Below, piece by piece: positions 23,401 to 31,650 of a DNA stretch of 64,000 nt. The translations under genes and the position numbers were made by a program. A model generated the notes under the pieces. It saw nothing but the letters and a program-made list of their open reading frames with translations, did no database searches and was not told where the DNA came from. Source of the DNA: Symbiodinium microadriaticum (taxonomy: Eukaryota > Sar > Dinophyceae > Suessiales > Symbiodiniaceae). Numbering within the stretch: position 1 is the first letter of the stretch; each line of letters starts with the position of its first letter. The DNA is taken from assembly GCA_001939145.1 (NCBI GenBank), contig LSRX01000260.1, positions 608,690 through 672,689 of the forward strand, in the 5' to 3' direction.

Positions 23401-26400
23401 CCAAAAGGATGACAAAGCTACAGACTCTAAGCCGGAAGCCCTCAGACCCAAAACCCTGAACCCCTGCCCAAAGCCATGAACTCCAAAGTTCACCTGGTTG
23501 CAGCTTTGGGGCCCTTTAACGTATTTCTGAATAGGCACGTCGATAGGAACCATGATGAGAATGCTTCCCAAAGCGTCACCTAGCTAGAGATATTGAGCCC
23601 AAAACCCTAGACCTAAACCCAAACCCTAAACCCTAAACCCTAACCCTAAACCCTAAGCTCCGAAGCAAGAGATATTGAAGCCCAAGTGCGCACGCACTCA
23701 AGGCCGAGTTGTAGCTGACAGCGTTCACCTTCACGGCCCTCTGCGGCATCTCCCTGAACCTCGGGCTTCCGGAGGCGGGGATTTTGGTTTAGGGTTTAGG
23801 GTTTAGGGTTTTTGGTTGAGGGTTTAGCGTTCAAGGTTTTTTGTGTTAGGGTCTGCAGACGATTTGTGCAGTGCCATAGAGACGCATCAGGAACATGCTG
23901 AATTGGAGACTTCATGAATTCTCCAAAGGATGCATGCTTGTCTTTCAAAGTTGCGAGCACGTTTCCCATCGAAGAGGACAAGTGAACCATCTGGTTCACG
24001 TGCTACAATGTCGATGGAACCTGCAACAGACTCTTCCGAAGCAGATATTCTCCACCCCGTCCGATAGGCACAGGCACTTCCAATGCCACCATCAGCATCA
24101 CCAAGGGCAGGGCCAGGGCGAGAAATACTTGTAACTTTATAATTTTCTAAAACGAGCTAATGAAACAGAACGCACCGGGTCGATTTGGAGTCTCTTACTA
24201 GAAGGAACGCAGGTGTATACTTTAATACAAACCTAACAATCAGCTTCCAAATAAACCCGGTTTCGCACACACACACACAAACCCTGAACCCTAAATCCTA
24301 AACCCTAAACCCTAAACCCCAAACCCACACACACACACACACACCACCCTCCCGGAGCAAGGCCTCAACCCTAAACCCTACATCCCAACCCCAACCACCC
24401 ATGAAGCTTAGGGCTTTAAGGCTTAGGGTTTTAAAGGGTTTAGGGTTTAGGGTCTCAATTAAGGTTTAGGGTCTAGGCTTTAGGGCTTTAAGGTTAACCT
24501 CCGGGCCGTGGAGCAGACGAAGGGCCTGCTCCCACTGCGCAGCCTTCTCGCACGCGCTGAGGATGGAGCCTGCGGTTTAGGGTTCAGGGTTTAGGGAGGA
24601 TGTAGGGTTCAGGGTTTAGGGTTTAGGGTTCAGGGTTCAGGGTTCAGGGTTTAGGGTTTAGGGTTTAGGGTTTAGGGTTTAGGGTTTAGGGAGGGTGTAG
24701 GGTTCAGGGTTTAGGGTTTAGGGTTCAGGGTTCAGGGTTTGGGGTTTAGGGTTGAGGGAGGGTTCAGGGTTTAGGGTTTAGGGTTTGGGGTTTAGGGTTT
24801 AGGGTTTGGGGTTTAGGGTTCAGGGTTTAGGGTTTAGGGCCCCTTGAATGAAAGGAGAGAGCCTTTCAGAGGAGCCCTTAACGGGACCCTAGAAAGGAAC
24901 TCTTCAAGGCGCCAAATAGAAGGAACCCGGAGCCCTGAAAAGGAGACCTTAAAAGGGAGCCCTTAGAAGGAACCCGAAAAGGGTCCCTTGAGGGAGTACT
25001 CTAAGGTTTTAGGGTTTAGGGGTTTAGGGTTTAGGGTTTAGGGTTCCTACAAGGGCCGCTTTAAGGATTCCTTCGAGGGGTTCCGTCGAAGGGTTCCTTG
25101 TAAAGGTTCCTATGAGGTCCTTGCAAAGCTCTGTTCACGGGGGTTTCCCTTGAGGGATTCCAACTTGGGGATATAGACCCTCTCGCTTTTCAGAGGGCCA
25201 TAAGTAGGGTTAAGAAGGGTCCCCTTCAAGGAGTCCCCCTAACACTACCTAGGAATAAGGTGTTCGTTGAAGGGTTGCTCCGAAAAATCTTGCGGGGGTT
25301 TCTGTATATGGGTAGCTCTCTGAACTAGGATCCCCTTTTAGGTCCCCAATATAGTACGGCACCCTTTTTAGAAGGACCCCCAAGAGGGACCCTACTTTAG
25401 AGAACTACCCATGTGGGTCTTTGTTGATCCTGGCTTAGGGTTTAGAGTTCAGAGCTGAAGGATTTCTGACCTTGGGGGCTAAGGCTTTGGGGTTTCAAAG
25501 TGTGGGGCTTACGGTGTAACGGGGGTTTAGGGTCTCGGTTTTACGTCTGGGGTTTAAGGGTTCAGGGTTGAGGGGTCTTGGCTTTGTAAACCCTAGCGCC
25601 CTCAACCCTAAAATTCCCGAAAAGCCCTAACGCTCAACATTGACCCAAGGAGCCATAGGTGACCACAGTGGGAGACAGCTGCGCACGTGGCATTTCGGAG
25701 AACCTCGGCACCCTACAAAGTACCTTAGCAGTTGTAATGGGGTTTTCGGGGTAGGTTGTAGTATAAGTAAGGGTACGAAGGAAGCCGAAAGAATCTTGTT
25801 GGCAATTCTTTGGGCCCCTGCCTTAGACCCTAAACCCTAGAGCCCTAGACCCCAAAACCCTAAACCCTAAACCCTAAACCCTAAACCAACCAACCAACCT
25901 AGAGCCCTGAACCCTAAGCCAGCCCAAAGCTCTCACTGAAGGGGGCCCACCAGGGTTGAGGGTTCAAGGGGGTAGGGCTCAAGAGTTTGGGGTTTCAAGG
26001 CTTAGGGTTTTGGGGTTTTCAGGTTTAGGGTTCAAGGTTTAGGGTTGAGGGTTTAGGGTTCAGGGTTTAGGGCTCAGTAGGGTTCAGGGTGCTTGTTTTC
26101 CGTGGGGCTCCCCAGTGAGGGGTCTCGAAGTCAAGGAGCGAGGCTGGCATGCTACAGGGGCCTGCAGGGGAAAGATGAATCAGGAACAGGACTTTTAGGG
26201 TTTCAGGTTTTAGGGCTCAGGGCTTTTAGGGTTTAGGGTTTAGGGCTCAGGGCTTTTAGGGTTTAGGGTATAGTAGAGCAGAGTAGAGTCGAGTCGAGTC
26301 TAGTCCAGCAGAGTAGAGCAGAGCAGAGCAGAGCAGAGTACTTGTATCGTAGAGCATGGTATAGTACCTCTCTGACTTTTATAGTAGACTACGAATATGT

Positions 26401-27267
26401 AGGGACTGGAGGGGTGAATTCTGAATAAGGTGCCCCAGTTTCTAAAAAAACATATCCTCCAGCCCCAATCTCCGAAAGATGAATCAAAGCGCAGGCTGAA
26501 TGAACGACTTCGGTTTAGCAGAACCTGGGCTTCAAAGTCGCCAGGGAGCAAAAGGCACAAACTGTTTTTGGTTTAGTGGCTCCTTTAGGGAGCAGGTCCC
26601 AACAAAAGCGTTAAAGTGTGGCACTCTAGAACCCAGAAACCCCAATCGATCGGTTTTTAGCAGCCGAGGAGCAACTGGAGGGCAAGCTGCGTCTGCTCGG
26701 CCCGGCCGCACGCACTAATGGTAGAGTTGAAGCTGATGGCCGTGGGCTCCACCTTTTATGCAGGGATCCTTCAGTCCAATGCCACAACCACTAAAAAAAC
26801 TCGTAGCTTCTGGCAAACCACAAGGCCTTTCTTGGCTTCAAGTTTAGATAAGTTTGTGCTACACTTTCGGGCTCTTCAGCGTTTCCCGGGTTGAAGATTT
26901 TCAAGGCGCAAGCCATCCAAGGCTCTCACGGTTTCGAGTTCGATTTGCATCTCTGGAGGCTTCAGGTACCGATGTCCTCGGCGGTTTGCGGGAAGTGTTG
27001 CTCTGACGTACCCTAGGCCATGAACCCTAAACCCTAAGCCCTGATCTGTCAGCTTGGGCTTCGAGTGTACAGCCGAAATACGTCTTGACGACCCTTACGG
27101 TAGCTGAGATGCGATGGTCGTGATGCGACGATGTCGCTGGCGATGAACCCTAAACCATGACGATGACATGACGACGATGATAATTATGATTATGATGATG
27201 ATGATGATGACGACGATGGTGATGGTGACGGTGCTGGCGATGGCGATGGTCATGATGATGATGATGG

Positions 27268-27302
<35 letters not shown>

Positions 27303-30300
27303 GTGGCGGATATGACAGCCGAAAGTAGAGGACCAGCGTTCGGACCAGTCTTCTCATTACTTTTCTTGTTCGAGCTTCTCTGAGCTACTACTGATGCTGA
27401 TCTTATGACTCGTCGAACAAACCGCAGAATTTGTTTGAGAACTGAGAAACCCGTCGAGTCGTGGAAGTGCCTGGGCACGTATACCCTTACCTGGGCTGTC
27501 TTGCCCCTATTCGGGAGGATATTATCGTATAAACCCTAAACCCTAAACCCTAAACCCTGGGAAGGAACCTTAAGGCGTAACACAGGCAGTTATTTAGGCT
27601 TCCGTATTAAACACTGAGCCCCAAAGCCAACCGAAGTCCCGCCTTCCGCTGCCGCATCACCCCAAAGAGCTGCAGTGCCAGCATCCAACGCTGAGCGCGA
27701 TCACAGGCGCTGATGGTGGAGTTGTAGCTCACCTGGTTCAGGGTTTAGGGTTCAGGGTTTAGGGTTTAGGGTGCTTTAGCAAGCAGAGGCCAACCCCAGA
27801 CCTATCATCCTATACCCCCCCCCCCCNNNNNNNNNNNNNNNNNNNNNNNNNNNNNNNNNNNNNNNNNNNNNNNNNNNNNNNNNNNNNNNNNNNNNNNNNN
27901 NNNNNNNNNNNNNNNNNNNNNNNNNNNNNNNNNNNNNNNNNNNNNNNNNNNNNNNNNNNNNNNNNNNNNNNNNNNNNNNNNNNNNNNNNNNNNNNNNNNN
28001 NNNNNNNNNNNNNNNNNNNNNNNNNNNNNNNNNNNNNNNNNNNNNNNNNNNNNNNNNNNNNNNNNNNNNNNNNNNNNNNNNNNNNNNNNNNNNNNNNNNN
28101 NNNNNNNNNNNNNNNNNNNNNNNNNNNNNNNNNNNNNNNNNNNNNNNNNNNNNNNNNNNNNNNNNNNNNNNNNNNNNNNNNNNNNNNNNNNNNNNNNNNN
28201 NNNNNNNNNNNNNNNNNNNNNNNNNNNNNNNNNNNNNNNNNNNNNNNNNNNNNNNNNNNNNNNNNNNNNNNNNNNNNNNNNNNNNNNNNNNNNNNNNNNN
28301 NNNNNNNNNNNNNNNNNNNNNNNNNNNNNNNNNNNNNNNNNNNNNNNNNNNNNNNNNNNNNNNNNNNNNNNNNNNNNNNNNNNNNNNNNNNNNNNNNNNN
28401 NNNNNNNNNNNNNNNNNNNNNNNNNNNNNNNNNNNNNNNNNNNNNNNNNNNNNNNNNNNNNNNNNNNNNNNNNNNNNNNNNNNNNNNNNNNNNNNNNNNN
28501 NNNNNNNNNNNNNNNNNNNNNNNNNNNNNNNNNNNNNNNNNNNNNNNNNNNNNNNNNNNNNNNNNNNNNNNNNNNNNNNNNNNNNNNNNNNNNNNNNNNN
28601 NNNNNNNNNNNNNNNNNNNNNNNNNNNNNNNNNNNNNNNNNNNNNNNNNNNNNNNNNNNNNNNNNNNNNNNNNNNNNNNNNNNNNNNNNNNNNNNNNNNN
28701 NNNNNNNNNNNNNNNNNNNNNNNNNNNNNNNNNNNNNNNNNNNNNNNNNNNNNNNNNNNNNNNNNNNNNNNNNNNNNNNNNNNNNNNNNNNNNNNNNNNA
28801 CTATTAATAATTTCTTCTTGTTCTTCCTCTGTGAATGTCTCAGCCATTACTTCTCTACTATGTTAAGGCTTTTTGTCTCTAAGCGTTTTTCGTATAATAC
28901 AAAATTAGTTTAACACAAAATTTTATAGAATTTTACTAAAATTAGTTAGTAAAATGCAAGTGTTTGTTTAAGGTTATCTTCTACCAATCCTCGTATATGT
29001 CAGCAGTCTCACCCACAACTTCATCTAATTTATCGTATAAAATGCTTACTTAGGGTAAGGTTTCTGTATTTTGGGGTTCTGGTTTTATGGGTTTTGGGTA
29101 TTGTGCGTTGTGAGGTCGGGGGTCGCTTCATCAGAGGCCTCGCGATGCTCTCGCGTCAGGGGTGCTCTTCGGATTTTTTTGGAAGGTTTGGGATGAGGTT
29201 GGGGGTATGGGGGGTTGCTTTAATTTGGGTTGTGCTTTGTGTATTGGCGGTTTTTGAGGTTGATTTTAGGGGGCAGGTTGAGAAATGAGGTGAAAGCGTA
29301 GGGGGGCGTATAGGATGTGAGGTGTGGGGGAAGGAGGTTGCTTTGATTTTGTTTTGTGTTTTGGTGGTTTTGTTGAGTTGGGAGGTGCTTTGTGTTTTGG
29401 TGTTTTGAAGGGTTGAGGTGTGGGGGAAGGAGGTTGTTTTGATTGTTTGTGTATTGGGATTTGGTGTTGTGTTGGTAGGTGCTTTGTGTTTTAGGTTGTG
29501 CTATTTGTTTTGTTGTGAATTGAGGAGTGCTTTGTGTTTTGGTGTTTGAAGGGTTGAGGTGGGAAGCGGGTTGAGAAATGGTGTGAAAGTGTAGGGGTAT
29601 AGGATGTGAGGTCTGGGGTTGGCCTCTGCTTGCTGCTTTACAGTATTTTTCTGGTTATTGGCATGGGCCTTCCTGCGGCTCTTCTCGGCATTCTCTGCAG
29701 TACTTATTTTCCGACTGTCCTCACTATGCTGCTCTCCGTACTCGCAGTTGATTTAATTCGCTTTGCTGGGTCCTCGCTACTACCATGGTCCTTGCTGCGA
29801 ACTTGCTCACTCTCTTGCGAGTACCTCCTATTTCGGCTTAAACCCTAAACCCTAAACCCTAAACCCCTAAACCCTTAACCGTTACCTCCCATTTCGGCTT
29901 TCTATGCCTTGCTGAATAACAGCGATGGATGTCTTTCGCTCCAGAGGCTAAACCACCCCACAACCAAGCAGGGACCTTGTAATATCGGGGCCTTAAGAAT
30001 TAGAATAGGGTTTTGGTGTATATTATACCATAATCATAATGAGGAACCCCCAAAATAATCTTGGTAATTAAGCCCTACCCACGACACCAGACCGTCGAAA
30101 CGTGAGGGTCCTGATCGTAAGAACACCCGCAGAAAGACTAAACATGCTGGGAAAATGCACTTCTCCGATATGTTTAGGGGAAATCCGGCTTTTTCCCCAC
30201 GATGTTGAGTGCTAATCACAAGACCCCCTACATATTTGGGCTCGCACGACCTAGGTAAACCCTAAACCCTAAGCCCCAAAACCCTAAACCCCAAGAGGTG

Positions 30301-31450
30301 GGGCCAAGGATCCCGAATGGAACCCAACCCTTCCCAAAAGCCAGGTCCAAAGCTTTCGGGCTTTAAAAGTTTAGGGCTTCAAGGGGCGTTAAGGAGGGCT
30401 TAGGGTTTAGGGTGTAGGGTTAAGGGCTTACAGTAAGGGCTTCAGAGGCTTCGAGCTTTGGTGTCTAGGATATGGGTTTTGGACTTCGGGCACCGGAGCT
30501 TCGGCTGTCTAAGGTTCCGGAGCACTGACAGTTAAGCAGGGACCTTGTAATATAGGGGCCTTAAGAATTAGAATAGGGTCTTGGGGTATATTATACCATA
30601 ATCATGATAAGGGATCCCCAAAATAGTGTTGGTAATTTTTTAGACCACTATATTAGCGGCTTTGGGGTTGTCCATGGTTTGGCCGCCTGAATGCTCACCG
30701 AAACACTGCATCCGCGGTGATCGAGGCTTTGGGCAAATCCGCGAAGAGGTTCAAAGCCCGCTCCTGACGCCACGAAGGGCATCCCTAAACCCTAAACCAT
30801 AAACCCTAAACCCTAAACCCTAAACCCTGAATCTACGAATCTCGGCTTGTCTGTTTAGAGCCGAAGGTCTGAAACCGTGGTTTTCAACTCTCCTTCAGGA
30901 TTTGGGAGGTGTGGGCGGTATCCAAATGCAGAAACCAGCTGATCTAGGGTTCAGGGTTTAGGGTTTAGGGCTTTAGGGTTTTAGGATTTAGGGTTTAAGG
31001 CTTTAGGGTTTAAGGTTTAGGGTTTTGGATTTGGGGTTTAGGGTTTAGGGCTGTTTGGGCCGCTCGTGCAGTTCGGAGCTGCAGAATAAGACGTCGAACC
31101 GCTGCCACTCTTTATTCAGGCACGTTATTAGAGCTCAAAGACGCACTCTAGACCCTATAAACCCTAGACCCTATAAACCGTATAAACCCCAAGACCCTAA
31201 GCCCTGAACCCTAAGTTAAGAGTATCAGCCTTCAGGAATCCCAAAGGCGCCCTAAACAATAATTACACCCTAAACTCCTACACCCTACAAACCCTAAACC
31301 CTAACCCTAAACCCTAAACCCTAATCCCTAAACCCGAAACCCTACAAACCCTAAACCCTAAACCCTGAATCCTAAGTTAAGGGAAGTTAACTCTCCCCAC
31401 CCCCCAGGGATCTCCCACCACTGAGCGCCAGCGCAGGCACTGATGCCAAC
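14709..31450 (-). CDS. Split PPR gene: overall span of in-phase minus-strand exons
   Basis: At least fifteen short minus-strand segments encode PPR pieces, and none were found on the plus strand. They follow each other in PPR order, and seven adjacent pairs join in frame at plausible splice sites: 27643/26752, 23690/23292, 21544/21176, 21153/19155, 19085/18640, 17865/17038 and 16981/16108. Three complete repeats rebuilt across joins measure exactly 35 residues (VSYN to ISF across 27643/26752; Y to C across 21544/21176; H to Y across 16981/16108), and one measures 34. Five of these introns start with GC and two with GT; all end in AG. Introns are about 0.4-2 kb and contain telomere-type repeats, microsatellites and a (CTG)n tract. 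Some linking exons are missing, including any within the 27827-28799 gap. Neither the start nor the stop codon was located. P-class PPR proteins bind RNA. The exon string is well supported; a single transcript is inferred. Confidence 0.7.
14799..14930. repeat. TTTAGGGG octamer tract
   Basis: Mainly TTTAGGGG, an octamer variant, immediately 5' of PPR exon 14709-14782. The 14931-15780 interval beyond has overlapping ORFs (141 aa minus, 96 aa plus) without clear support. Confidence 0.8.
16056..16108 (-). CDS. PPR exon ([17 protein letters not shown])
   Basis: The acceptor AAGCAG is followed by [17 protein letters not shown], ending TACA|GCGCTG (GC donor, phase 1), the same boundary as exons 21153 and 17865. 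The next exon, expected to carry an ISAC...QW core, was not found before 14782. Confidence 0.68.
16728..16836. repeat. (CTG)n microsatellite
   Basis: About 36 CTG triplets with a few interruptions (CCG, GTG), inside the intron between PPR exons 16981-17038 and 16056-16108. The poly-Ala ORF (16646-16855) is a repeat artefact. Confidence 0.9.
16981..17038 (-). CDS. PPR exon ([18 protein letters not shown])
   Basis: The acceptor TTAGAG is followed by eighteen codons [18 protein letters not shown], ending TGGT|GTTCC (GT donor, phase 2). Joining to 16108 makes ALVLFGEM. The repeat rebuilt over both joins is exactly 35 residues. Confidence 0.72.
17865..17933 (-). CDS. PPR exon ([17 protein letters not shown])
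   Basis: The segment reads [20 protein letters not shown] then AIS and ends CATCA|GCCTCT (GC donor, phase 1). A frame stop follows immediately in the intron. It joins 17038 in phase as [11 protein letters not shown]. Its upstream junction with 18566 is approximate. Confidence 0.6.
18566..18640 (-). CDS. PPR exon ([18 protein letters not shown])
   Basis: The acceptor TTGCTAG is followed by [18 protein letters not shown] then KGGQWHW. It joins 19085 in exact phase, making [13 protein letters not shown]. The 3' boundary is ambiguous between TGG|GCTC and AAGG|GCGG. Confidence 0.68.
18985..19030. repeat. TTTAGGG array
   Basis: About six perfect units between PPR exons 18566-18640 and 19085-19155. 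Confidence 0.85.
19085..19155 (-). CDS. PPR exon ([18 protein letters not shown])
   Basis: The acceptor CTGCAAG is followed by [18 protein letters not shown] then DRMPK, ending AAAG|GCTGCC (GC donor, phase 0). One residue is missing from the usual ACEKGGQW spacing, giving a 34-residue unit. Confidence 0.72.
19409..19550. repeat. (ATGT)n and TA/GT microsatellite
   Basis: ATGT units pass into GCATGTATGC, ATATAT and GTGTGT, inside the PPR intron 19156-21152. ORFs of Tyr/Val/Cys are artefacts. The next segment, 19551-19940, is unique with a 66-aa minus ORF (19600-19800) of uncertain meaning. Confidence 0.9.
19945..20445. repeat. (ATAC)n/(GCATACAT)n then TA-rich microsatellite
   Basis: ATACAT and GCATACAT units, then several TA runs. 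The complementary motif to 19409-19550 lies 400 bp away in inverted orientation (ATGT versus ATAC), so the two could pair. Confidence 0.9.
21153..21176 (-). CDS. 24-nt PPR micro-exon (APDVIAC)
   Basis: Only 24 nt lie between GCGAAG and the GC donor in TGCA|GCGCCT. It supplies the turn and helix start APDVIAC and is in phase on both sides (G|TC gives Val, A|GT gives Ser). Its small size makes it easy for gene finders to miss. Confidence 0.6.
21544..21629 (-). CDS. PPR exon ([18 protein letters not shown])
   Basis: The acceptor AAGCAG is followed by [18 protein letters not shown] then [10 protein letters not shown], ending TATG|GTCGTG (GT donor, phase 1). Joining to 21176 creates [13 protein letters not shown], exactly 35 residues from Y to the equivalent C. 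Confidence 0.72.
22512..22590. repeat. (GGAT)n microsatellite
   Basis: About twenty GGAT units with GGAC substitutions. Confidence 0.9.
22621..23118 (+). other. Hypothetical ORF block (165 aa plus; others overlap)
   Basis: Three long frames overlap (plus 165 and 166 aa, minus 157 aa). The 165-aa plus frame includes [20 protein letters not shown] and looks most protein-like. It lies between PPR exons on the opposite strand and directly after the GGAT array. No family is recognised. Confidence 0.25.
23240..23292 (-). CDS. PPR exon ([17 protein letters not shown])
   Basis: The acceptor AAGTAAG is followed by seventeen codons [17 protein letters not shown], then AG|GCCT (GC donor, phase 2). Joined to 23690 it restores SACDKGGQW. 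Confidence 0.7.
23690..23765 (-). CDS. PPR exon ([13 protein letters not shown])
   Basis: The segment reads [18 protein letters not shown] then SALSAC and ends TGC|GCACTT (GC donor, phase 0). The start is uncertain: acceptors at 23766 and 23754 are both possible. It joins the next exon in exact PPR phase (SAC then DKGGQW). Confidence 0.65.
24262..24346. repeat. CA microsatellite split by a telomere-type tract
   Basis: CACACACACACA at 24267-24280 and 24329-24344 flank about 48 bp of CCCTAAA-type units. It looks like one CA array interrupted by the insertion. Confidence 0.8.
24507..24569 (-). CDS. PPR exon ([19 protein letters not shown])
   Basis: The acceptor CCGCAG is followed by [20 protein letters not shown], then CACG|GCCC (GC donor, phase 1). 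It is flanked on the acceptor side by a long TTTAGGG/TTCAGGG tract. It is a near-consensus unit for this PPR type. Confidence 0.7.
24571..24840. repeat. TTTAGGG/TTCAGGG array, 270 bp
   Basis: One of the longest tracts, mixing TTTAGGG, TTCAGGG and TTTGGGG with two GGGAGG(G/A)TGTAG interruptions. It starts directly at the acceptor of PPR exon 24507-24569. Confidence 0.9.
24841..25240. repeat. Degenerate GGAACCC/GGGTTCC minisatellite
   Basis: Units related to the 2504-2850 minisatellite (AAGGGTTCC, GGAACCC, AAGGGTCCC) in both orientations, with a TTTAGGG patch at 25000-25050. Confidence 0.55.
25310..25410. mobile_element. MITE-like family C copy
   Basis: Inverted ends GGGTAGCTCTCTGAACTAGG and CTTTAGAGAACTACCC enclose GGTCCC- and GTACGGCACC-rich sequence shared with 37668, 49619 and 53241. 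Non-coding. Confidence 0.7.
26276..26341. repeat. AGAGC/AGAGT pentamer repeat
   Basis: Tandem AGAGT, CGAGT and AGAGC units. Confidence 0.8.
26665..26752 (-). CDS. PPR exon, 29 codons, phase 0 to 1
   Basis: The acceptor ATAAAAG is followed by [16 protein letters not shown] then [13 protein letters not shown], ending CTCG|GC (GC donor). It joins the previous exon exactly in PPR phase. The following exon should start just before the Met of the next helix and was not identified with certainty. Confidence 0.75.
27163..27305. repeat. (GAT)n microsatellite
   Basis: ATGATG triplets with GACG and GGCG interruptions inside the intron between PPR exons 27643-27732 and 26665-26752. Met/Ile-rich ORFs are artefacts. 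Confidence 0.9.
27643..27732 (-). CDS. PPR exon, 30 codons, phase 0
   Basis: The segment reads [16 protein letters not shown] then [14 protein letters not shown]. The acceptor is AACCAG and the donor AAG|GCGGGA (GC type). Joined to 26665-26752 it continues VEPTAISFN with exactly 35 residues from the first SYN to the next SFN, the PPR period. Confidence 0.75.
27827..28799. other. Assembly gap (973 N)
   Basis: Unknown bases. The left edge is a run of C. The 345-aa ORF called across it is almost entirely N. Confidence 0.99.
28800..28847 (-). CDS. Partial ORF start in AT-rich core ([16 protein letters not shown])
   Basis: ATG at 28847 (minus strand) opens [16 protein letters not shown], then enters the gap. 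About 200 bp upstream are strongly AT-rich, with a purine-rich AGTAGAGAAGTA just before the ATG, unlike anything else in the window. It could be the N-terminus of an element-encoded protein, organelle-derived, or a contaminant contig end. Function unknown. Confidence 0.35.
29080..29593. repeat. GT-rich degenerate repeat, units of about 290 bp
   Basis: Strong G+T bias on the plus strand. The segments GGGTTGAGAAATG...GTGAAAG...TATAGGATGTGAGG recur at about 29278 and 29569, 291 bp apart, and GGTGCTTTGTGTTTTGGTG recurs inside. Confidence 0.65.
29606..29848 (+). CDS. Hypothetical hydrophobic ORF, 80 aa
   Basis: It begins within the right inverted repeat and reads [20 protein letters not shown] and [17 protein letters not shown], which could form two membrane helices. 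It ends in a telomere-type tract. Short and unsupported by splice signals. Confidence 0.25.
   Translation: MRSGVGLCLLLYSIFLVIGMGLPAALLGILCSTYFPTVLTMLLSVLAVDLIRFAGSSLLPWSLLRTCSLSCEYLLFRLKP
29822..29900. repeat. Telomere-type tract between 18-bp direct repeats
   Basis: TACCTCCTATTTCGGCTT at 29822-29839 and TACCTCCCATTTCGGCTT at 29883-29900 flank a CCCTAAA tract (29840-29880). Confidence 0.75.
29979..30078 (+). mobile_element. MITE-like family A copy
   Basis: Begins TGTAATATCGGGGCCTTAA and contains TTAGAATAGGGTTTTGG, TATTATACCATAATCAT and AACCCCCAAAATA, the family A core. Homology to 30546 extends about 12 bp upstream (AAGCAGGGACCT). Confidence 0.7.
30546..30656 (+). mobile_element. MITE-like family A copy
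   Basis: TGTAATATAGGGGCCTTAAG at the left end and CACTATATTAG at the right; the core is nearly identical to 29979-30078, 560 bp away in the same orientation. Confidence 0.7.
30699..30784 (-). CDS. PPR exon ending at a GTGAGC donor
   Basis: Twenty-eight codons read [20 protein letters not shown] then SITADAVF, from the KGGQW position of one repeat to the VISY position. The exon ends at CG|GTGAGC, a strong GT donor. The acceptor is GTTTAG, formed by the flanking telomere-type repeat itself. Confidence 0.65.
31064..31133 (-). CDS. Diverged PPR exon ([17 protein letters not shown])
   Basis: After the acceptor TTTGAG the frame reads [17 protein letters not shown]. The spacing of C, W and LF is that of a PPR unit (ISAC..W.LALxLF). 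It begins in phase 1; the donor may be CGA|GCGG. It is more diverged than its neighbours. Confidence 0.45.
31401..31450 (-). CDS. PPR exon fragment ([10 protein letters not shown])
   Basis: After GCAAAG the frame reads [14 protein letters not shown], matching the first helix of this PPR type (xISACxxxxQW). The donor is uncertain; GGGGG|GTGGGG is the nearest GT. The segment lies between telomere-type tracts. Confidence 0.5.
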
Positions 31451-31474
31451 CTTTGCTTGCGGGCCCAAAACTAA

Positions 31475-31573
31475 GTAACGCCTAGGGTTTAGGGTTTAGG
31501 GTTTAAGGTTAAGGGTTTAAGGTTTAGGGTTTAGGGTTTAGGGTTTAGGGTTTAGGGTTTAGGGTTTAGGGAA
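31475..31573. repeat. TTTAGGG array
   Basis: About thirteen units, mostly perfect. Similar CCCTAAA tracts occupy 31140-31380. Confidence 0.85.
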
Positions 31574-31650
31574 GCCCCTGAAGCCTCAAGCCCAAAGCCC
31601 TGATGCCCTGAAGCCCTCACTGCCCAACAGCACTCCATGGCAGTGACACG

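Larger units (their letters stand above)
27779..29633. mobile_element. 1.85-kb interval bounded by 40-bp terminal inverted repeats
   Basis: 27779-27818 and 29594-29633 are inverted copies with two mismatches in 40 bp (GCAAGCAGAGGCCAACCCCA...TATACCCC). Inside are a poly-C edge, the 973-bp N gap, an AT-rich core (28800-29045) and a GT-rich, repeat-containing right arm (29080-29593) in which the terminal motif recurs at about 29313. It could be a TIR element inserted in the PPR intron region or an assembly artefact around an inverted duplication. Confidence 0.55.

Noticed and set aside
24571-24840. True telomere or CRISPR-like array
   Set aside because: The heptamers are internal, degenerate and of mixed orientation; there are no unique spacers of constant length.
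27810-28847. 345-aa minus-strand ORF
   Set aside because: Almost all residues are N from the assembly gap; only the first sixteen codons at 28800-28847 are real sequence.
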